The notes under the pieces were generated by a model. That model saw only the letters and a program-made list of their open reading frames with translations, ran no database searches and had not been told where the DNA came from. This document shows positions 6,464 to 9,672 of a stretch of DNA of 9,672 nt, in pieces. Source of the DNA: Nitrososphaerota archaeon (GTDB lineage Archaea; Thermoproteota; Nitrososphaeria; Nitrososphaerales; CADDZS01); the NCBI GenBank assembly GCA_013288145.1, contig JABDCJ010000074.1:1-9672 (forward strand), given 5' to 3'. The position numbers were made by a program, and so were the translations under genes. Position 1 is the first letter of the stretch, and each line of letters opens with the position of its first letter.

Positions 6464-6802
6464 TTGCAGCCCGTCGAAATCGGCGTTTCGAAGCTAGATG
6501 GAAAAGAAACCATTTCAATTCTCTGGACTGATGGACACAATGCTCAATACGATTCCTTTAAGCTCCGAAATCTTTGCCCATGCGCGATGTGTCAGGGCGA
6601 GCCTGGAATTTTCGGCCGAAGCTACTCTTCAACAAAGAGAGAGGTTCGGGCCGATGTTGTGCCGAATGAAATTGTTCCCGTGGGTAGTTACGGATTGAAG
6701 ATTATTTGGAGCGACGAGCATGATCTCGGAATCTTTACTTTTGACTATCTCAGGAACATATGTATGTGTAAGGAATGCGCAAAGACCGAAGCCTTTGAGT
6801 AA
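6464..6802 (+). CDS. DUF971 (GBBH-like N-terminal domain) protein with doubled CxCxxC
   Basis: This 112-residue protein follows the DUF971 plan: ISILWTDGHNAQYD (17-30), KLRNLCPCAMC (33-43), VPVGSYGLKIIWSDEHDLGI (71-90), then DYLRNICMCKEC (94-105). In gamma-butyrobetaine hydroxylase this domain binds zinc through a CxCxxC group and a downstream His; C38, C40, C43 and probably H86 correspond. A second CxCxxC (C100, C102, C105) follows a matching LRN. Stand-alone DUF971 proteins often lie near iron-sulfur or cofactor genes, but none is seen here and the role is unknown. The TTG start at 6464 lies 48 bases after the ADH stop. CTAATTA at 6428-6434 could be a separate TATA box. Confidence 0.85.
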   Translation: MQPVEIGVSKLDGKETISILWTDGHNAQYDSFKLRNLCPCAMCQGEPGIFGRSYSSTKREVRADVVPNEIVPVGSYGLKIIWSDEHDLGIFTFDYLRNICMCKECAKTEAFE

Positions 6803-6883
6803 TCACTCTTCACCCGTCATTTAACAGCTATCTGTTTTTCTAATCGCGCGTCTTGCTTATCGTTCTAGGTGTATGTCGAAGAA

Positions 6884-7264
6884 ATGAAATCAAAACTTAC
6901 CTATACCGGAATAAGGGTAAAAGACCTGGACGCGTCAGTTGCCTTCTACACGAAGGTTCTGGGGATGAAGGAAGTCGGAAGGTCCAAGGTCGAGGCTGCT
7001 GATGGAGAGGTCGTAAATCTTGTTACCGAGGATGATGGACACATGATCGAACTCAATTTCTACGCACCGAGTAGCAAGTTTTACTCAAACTATGTCGTTG
7101 GCGACGGGATCGACCACCTGGCATTTCAAGTTGAGGATCTTGACAAGGCACTACAGGAAGCGGCAAGAGCAGGTCACCCTACGGTTCTTGACATGAAAGG
7201 AAAGACTAGTCGCTGGGCATACATCCAGGATCCAAATGGGATCTATATCGAACTTTTCACATAA
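6884..7264 (+). CDS. VOC-family (glyoxalase/dioxygenase fold) protein
   Basis: This 126-residue protein contains two beta-alpha-beta-beta-beta modules of the vicinal oxygen chelate superfamily. It has TGIRVKDLDASVAFYTKVLGM near the start, HMIEL at 53-57, GIDHLAFQVEDLDKAL at 75-90, and the closing DPNGIYIEL at 116-124. Compared with glyoxalase I (ligands H5, E56, H74, E122 in E. coli), E56, H78 and E123 are kept but the first ligand is Y7. A glyoxalase I call is therefore not safe; another lyase, isomerase or a binding protein is possible. ATG 6884 is chosen because family members begin near this residue. GTG 6869, five codons earlier, is the alternative. It is the last gene before a poly-T terminator. 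Confidence 0.88.
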   Translation: MKSKLTYTGIRVKDLDASVAFYTKVLGMKEVGRSKVEAADGEVVNLVTEDDGHMIELNFYAPSSKFYSNYVVGDGIDHLAFQVEDLDKALQEAARAGHPTVLDMKGKTSRWAYIQDPNGIYIELFT

Positions 7265-7308
7265 TTTCGGAGAGAGTTATAATGGCGGGTTGTGTGTGAC
7301 CGCTTCTA

Positions 7309-7327
7309 TTTTTCTAATGATTTTTTT
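7309..7327 (+). terminator. Poly-T terminator region after the VOC gene
   Basis: A five-T run (7309-7313) and a seven-T run (7321-7327) follow the VOC stop by 45-63 bases without a strong stem, as is usual for archaeal termination. The remaining sequence to 7419 shows no gene. Confidence 0.5.
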
Positions 7328-7419
7328 ATTCAGCTAGAAACTTAGGCGGAAGGGCTCAGATCTTTTTTCTTATTTAGCATATTTGGAAAATTAGCGATGA
7401 TAAAGAGTCCCCTATACAG

Positions 7420-7800
7420 TCAAAATCCATACCAATCGCTTTCGATTTCATAACCGAACTCGTCTACATCTGACGGAGTATTAGTTTCGGCTTCAGGTTT
7501 CTCTTTCACGACAGTGTCTCGCTTCGCGGATAAATTCCTCGCTCGGAGGAATTCTTGCTCAAGAGCTGGATTATTCGAGAATAGATTACCCAGGTCAAGT
7601 GCCTGCCCACCTGTTAGAGAAAAGGCATAGTTGCTAGTTTTCTCTGCCACAATAAGATAAAGTGGAGAAACCAGAGCGGCGTGGACGTTCCTTCCGGTCT
7701 TATCACTAATTGATAGTCTCTCTGAGGCGATGAAAAATTCTCTTTCGCCGACTAGGACGGGATCGCTTAACTCAAACTTTGACTTGAGGTCGAACATCAT
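7420..7800 (-). CDS. Unrecognised 126-residue soluble protein, third gene of the GerW operon
   Basis: I do not recognise a family. The first 85 residues look like a compact, mostly beta domain (FELSDPVLVGEREFFIAS, then VHAALVSPLYLIVAEK, then YAFSLTGGQALDL), followed by a helix (NNPALEQEFLRARNLSAK). A likely unstructured acidic tail, rich in Glu, Asp, Pro and Thr, ends DEFGYEIESDWYGF. No membrane helix or signal peptide is seen. Its ATG at 7800 shares four bases (ATGA) with the stop of the DUF2953 gene, a layout that couples translation, so it probably acts with the DUF2953 and GerW-like proteins. A second ATG follows at once (Met-Met). Confidence 0.8.
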   Translation of the reverse strand: MMFDLKSKFELSDPVLVGEREFFIASERLSISDKTGRNVHAALVSPLYLIVAEKTSNYAFSLTGGQALDLGNLFSNNPALEQEFLRARNLSAKRDTVVKEKPEAETNTPSDVDEFGYEIESDWYGF

Positions 7801-8384
7801 CTCATTGTCCTCACTTCGTAGATGAGCTGCCTAAATGGTTTCTTGGTGTACGCCCTCAAAAAACCGGCAACAACAAATCCGACTCTCACCGTCATGTCCG
7901 CATTTACAGAACCGTCCAAAGAAACTTCTTGAAGATCAGGTCGAAGTGAAAAATTCATTGCCGGGAAGACACTTCCCAGAATCGAGCCAACCGACCAAAG
8001 AAAACCGGCAAGCAAAGCTGTGTCAGCTGGATCGCCTGTTCCAAAATCGAAATCCAGGGACAACTTTCTGATCCGAATCGCCCGTCTGATCGACCTGATC
8101 AAAATTTCAATCGCGGGAAATGATTTCAACAGTAATGAAACCAACTTCGAAAGGTTTGGTTTCTTGACCGGTTTTTTCTCTTCTTCAGGTTTGATTTTCT
8201 TCTCGGGCCTTTCTCGCGGCTTGAATCGCCAGAAAGTGATACCGAGCCAAGATATCCGGGCTTCGAACTTGGTTTTGGAAAGAGCAATCGCGCCCGCTGT
8301 AGAAACTCGAAACGGTATCAACAGAACTGCTGCGATGAGTAGAAACAAAATGATTAGGACGATCGCCACAATCTGCAAAATCAT
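7797..8384 (-). CDS. DUF2953 (YtfI-like) membrane-anchored protein
   Basis: This is a 195-residue protein. Residues 2-25 form one N-terminal membrane helix (QIVAIVLIILFLLIAAVLLI). After a short beta segment (30-54) comes a lysine/glutamate/proline-rich linker (55-78). The C-terminal domain carries the DUF2953 core LDFDFGTGDPADTALLAGFLW (110-130) and a following region with SLRPDL and alternating strands. Bacillus YtfI has the same build and sits beside ytfJ/gerW. The function of the family is unknown; the anchor and soluble domain suggest a membrane-linked partner of GerW-like proteins. The ATG is 29 bases after the GerW-like stop, with a modest AGGA about ten bases upstream, and the gene overlaps the next one by four bases. 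Confidence 0.85.
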   Translation of the reverse strand: MILQIVAIVLIILFLLIAAVLLIPFRVSTAGAIALSKTKFEARISWLGITFWRFKPRERPEKKIKPEEEKKPVKKPNLSKLVSLLLKSFPAIEILIRSIRRAIRIRKLSLDFDFGTGDPADTALLAGFLWSVGSILGSVFPAMNFSLRPDLQEVSLDGSVNADMTVRVGFVVAGFLRAYTKKPFRQLIYEVRTMR

Positions 8385-8413
8385 GCGCGATCGTTCCTAA
8401 AGGTCGCTTTTCT

Positions 8414-8848
8414 CTATTGCTTCTCTTCTGGTTTCTGCTGCATCATCGGTTGTGATTGCTGCTCCATTTGCGATTTCTTAGCCCTCATCTCGACCATCCC
8501 TTGCATGATGGATGTTGCAACTTCACCAATCACTCTAGCTACGCCAGTAGATGCTGTAAGGAACTTTACTTCAACACCCCCGGGACCGGGGATAGACTTG
8601 TCGATCACAAGCACGGCGACGGGAGAGACTCCAACTGCGCCACCGATTCCCTGACCAACGCCAGCCATTCCATTTCCTCCGGAACCCTTGCTTTCCCCCT
8701 TTCCTGTCCCAAACCCCAGTCCGACTTTGGTGATCGTTATGATCACTTTGTTATCAACTTGGTATGGATCCGAGATCACGTTCTTGGTCGAAACAACTTT
8801 CAACATTTCGTCTACGAGTGTCTTTACATCTTCTGCTACTAGGCTCAT
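8414..8848 (-). CDS. GerW/YtfJ-family protein
   Basis: This 144-residue protein matches the GerW (YtfJ) family. It has an N-terminal helix (EDVKTLVDEMLKVV), then VIITITKVGLGFGTGKGES (35-53, cf. the VSKVSFGFGAGG-type motif of Bacillus), a glycine-rich loop (55-74) and GVSPVAVLVID (73-83). A strand with VEVKFL follows, and then a Gln/Met-rich tail (126-144). In Bacillus subtilis the protein is needed for germination through the cortex-lytic enzyme SleB, but homologues occur in many organisms without spores. No sporulation gene is seen here, so a spore role should not be inferred. It is the first gene of a minus-strand operon with DUF2953 and a 126-residue orphan. Confidence 0.9.
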   Translation of the reverse strand: MSLVAEDVKTLVDEMLKVVSTKNVISDPYQVDNKVIITITKVGLGFGTGKGESKGSGGNGMAGVGQGIGGAVGVSPVAVLVIDKSIPGPGGVEVKFLTASTGVARVIGEVATSIMQGMVEMRAKKSQMEQQSQPMMQQKPEEKQ

Positions 8849-8883
8849 AGTCTTACACTATTTTGGAGGAAAGTGTACACGAC

Positions 8884-8890
8884 TAAATAA
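8884..8890 (-). promoter_or_regulatory. TATA box for the GerW-DUF2953 operon
   Basis: The minus strand reads CTTATTTAG across this site, a good archaeal TATA element, centred 39 bases before the ATG at 8848. The implied leader is about 10-15 bases. It is the only clear box close to the gene. Confidence 0.45.
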
Positions 8891-9020
8891 GCAGATACAC
8901 GATTATCAGGTGAGGAAGTTACGAATGTCCTAGATCTTTCTTCTGTCTTGCGACAGTTCCAGAATCCCTCCACTCAATATCCAAAAATAGAGGTGATCTT
9001 GCACTTGTAGGAATGATCAA

Positions 9021-9036
9021 ATCACGATTTCGTGAT
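9021..9036. repeat. Operator-like palindrome in the divergent region
   Basis: ATCACGA and TCGTGAT are perfect seven-base arms around TT. It lies between the GerW operon promoter and the 9195 gene, about 130 bases from the former and about 95-140 from the likely boxes of the latter. It could bind a dimeric regulator or form a small hairpin. Confidence 0.5.
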
Positions 9037-9160
9037 GTGGTTTGTTAGCCGACATTATAATTCCAATGGATTCGTTGACTTCGCATCTCCATCTTTCAAT
9101 TTCACAGATCCCTTTCGTTATTCAGTCTGTATAATATGCGGGCAAAAACAGGCCCTTTTC

Positions 9161-9170
9161 ATATTTTTTA
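9161..9170 (+). promoter_or_regulatory. Probable TATA box for the 9195 gene
   Basis: ATATTTTTTA lies 25-34 bases before the ATG at 9195, as expected for a short-leader transcript. A second candidate, TATAATAT at 9130-9137, would give a leader of about 35 bases that includes the AGGAA at 9184-9188. Confidence 0.4.
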
Positions 9171-9194
9171 GCTCCGAGAAATTAGGAAATTTCA

Positions 9195-9575
9195 ATGAAT
9201 ATCTTAGACATCGATGGATTTGTTTCTCTCTATTCTTTACTTGTCGGGATCTCAATTTTCGGATACTGGGCGGCGCTTTACACAAGAAAACAGGTATTTG
9301 CTGCGACTTCGAGACCCGCAATTGAAACAAAGTATCACGTGGTTGCAGAATTGTTAACGGCTGCAATCCTCGTTGTCGGAGGAATAGGTACTATATTGTC
9401 GGCTGAATGGAGTGGGTCCGTCCTTTTCATAGGTCTGGGTATGCTGCTCTATACCGAAATTAACAGTCCGGGATTTTACGCAGCCAGAAAGGAGAAATCA
9501 ATGGCCAGGATGTTCTGGATTCTTACCGTATTGACCGGTATGGTAACCAGTTTGTTTCTAATATCGAGAGCTTAG
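9195..9575 (+). CDS. Four-helix small membrane protein of unknown function
   Basis: This is a 126-residue integral membrane protein from ATG 9195, with AGGAA ending six bases before the start. Four hydrophobic segments are visible at about 9-28, 47-69, 73-88 and 105-123. Helix 1 ends in YWAALYTRKQ. Conserved-looking elements between helices 2 and 4 are HVVAELLTA, GGIGTIL and LLYTEINSPGFYAARKEK, the last likely a loop between helices 3 and 4. I recall small uncharacterised archaeal membrane proteins with a similar AELLTA...INSPG layout but cannot name a family. No enzymatic residues stand out. It faces away from the GerW operon across a 346-base control region. Confidence 0.82.
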   Translation: MNILDIDGFVSLYSLLVGISIFGYWAALYTRKQVFAATSRPAIETKYHVVAELLTAAILVVGGIGTILSAEWSGSVLFIGLGMLLYTEINSPGFYAARKEKSMARMFWILTVLTGMVTSLFLISRA

Positions 9576-9606
9576 ACGAGCAATCGCAATCTAGCATTCG
9601 GTAAAC

Positions 9607-9636
9607 AGAGCTCGTTTCAAGCTCTTCTGTACAGAA
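9607..9636. repeat. Hairpin and palindrome after the four-helix membrane protein gene
   Basis: AGAGCT (9607-9612) and AGCTCT (9620-9625) form a six-base stem with a seven-base loop. Directly after it, TTCTGTACAGAA (9625-9636) is a perfect 12-base palindrome. The stem has no T-run after it, so a classical terminator is unlikely. The palindrome differs by only one inserted base from the core of the repeat at 3195-3209. The remaining 36 bases to the window edge show no gene. Confidence 0.45.
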
Positions 9637-9672
9637 AAGTGTGTCCCCTTGCGATCGCGGCCAAAATGGAAT

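Larger units (their letters stand above)
8849..9194. other. 346-base divergent control region, no gene seen
   Basis: No convincing gene lies here; a plus-strand open frame from 9032 runs into the next gene in another frame and has no family character. The region holds a TATA-like box for the GerW operon, an operator-like palindrome at 9021-9036, and two AT-rich candidates for the 9195 gene (TATAATAT at 9130-9137, ATATTTTTTA at 9161-9170). It also has a small hairpin, CTGTC-TTGC-GACAG (8943-8956, approximate). It is long for two promoters, so a small RNA cannot be excluded. Confidence 0.5.

Noticed and set aside
8020..8842. Plus-strand open frames of 126 and 128 codons
   Set aside because: They are antisense to DUF2953 and GerW-like genes, which have clear family motifs and operon spacing.
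8414..8848. Evidence for sporulation from the GerW homologue
   Set aside because: GerW-family proteins occur widely in non-spore-formers, and no other spore gene is present.
9032..9325. 97-codon plus-strand open frame
   Set aside because: Half overlaps the 9195 membrane protein in another frame; it has no family pattern or plausible promoter spacing of its own.

Overview
The window looks like a piece of an archaeal chromosome of middling GC content. The signs are a DUF2299-family protein (an essentially archaeal family), a zinc alcohol dehydrogenase of the Sulfolobus type, a deazaflavin (F420)-type nitroreductase-family protein, many TTG starts, and AT-rich TATA-like boxes lying about 25-35 bases before start codons, as expected for leaderless or short-leader archaeal mRNAs. 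A member of the Nitrososphaeria/Thaumarchaeota or a related TACK lineage is my best guess, but no marker gene here proves it. There are no rRNA or tRNA genes, CRISPR arrays, transposases or phage genes.

Layout. Bases 1-689 (minus) hold the N-terminal half of an acyl-CoA synthetase that runs off the left edge. A two-helix small membrane protein (844-1032, minus) and an unrecognised 95-residue protein (1139-1426, plus) diverge from a 106-base promoter region. The second gene converges on a DUF385/F420-type nitroreductase (1433-1915, minus). After a 320-base gene-free stretch containing a perfect 16-base AT-rich palindrome comes a TauE/SafE-family permease (2236-3129). Two small plus-strand genes follow: a putative zinc-ribbon plus ribbon-helix-helix regulator (3272-3610) and a DUF2299 protein (3784-4299) preceded by inverted and direct repeats.

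Bases 4444-6415 form a tight two-gene unit: a winged-helix protein fused to a SpoT/MESH1-like HD phosphohydrolase, then a zinc-dependent alcohol dehydrogenase with its own strong Shine-Dalgarno. A DUF971 protein with two CxCxxC motifs (6464-6802) and a VOC/glyoxalase-fold protein (6884-7264) follow on the same strand.

Bases 8848-7420 (minus) are a three-gene operon: a GerW/YtfJ-family protein, a DUF2953 (YtfI-like) membrane-anchored protein, and an unrecognised 126-residue protein whose start overlaps the DUF2953 stop by four bases. The first two are the same pair found side by side in endospore-forming Bacillus, here in an apparently archaeal genome. A divergent 346-base control region separates this operon from a four-helix small membrane protein (9195-9575). 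The window ends in palindromic sequence.

The points most worth a second look are the GerW-DUF2953-orphan operon, the winged-helix/HD hydrolase coupled to an alcohol dehydrogenase, and a set of palindromes near the ribbon-helix-helix gene, one of which has a near copy at the right end of the window.
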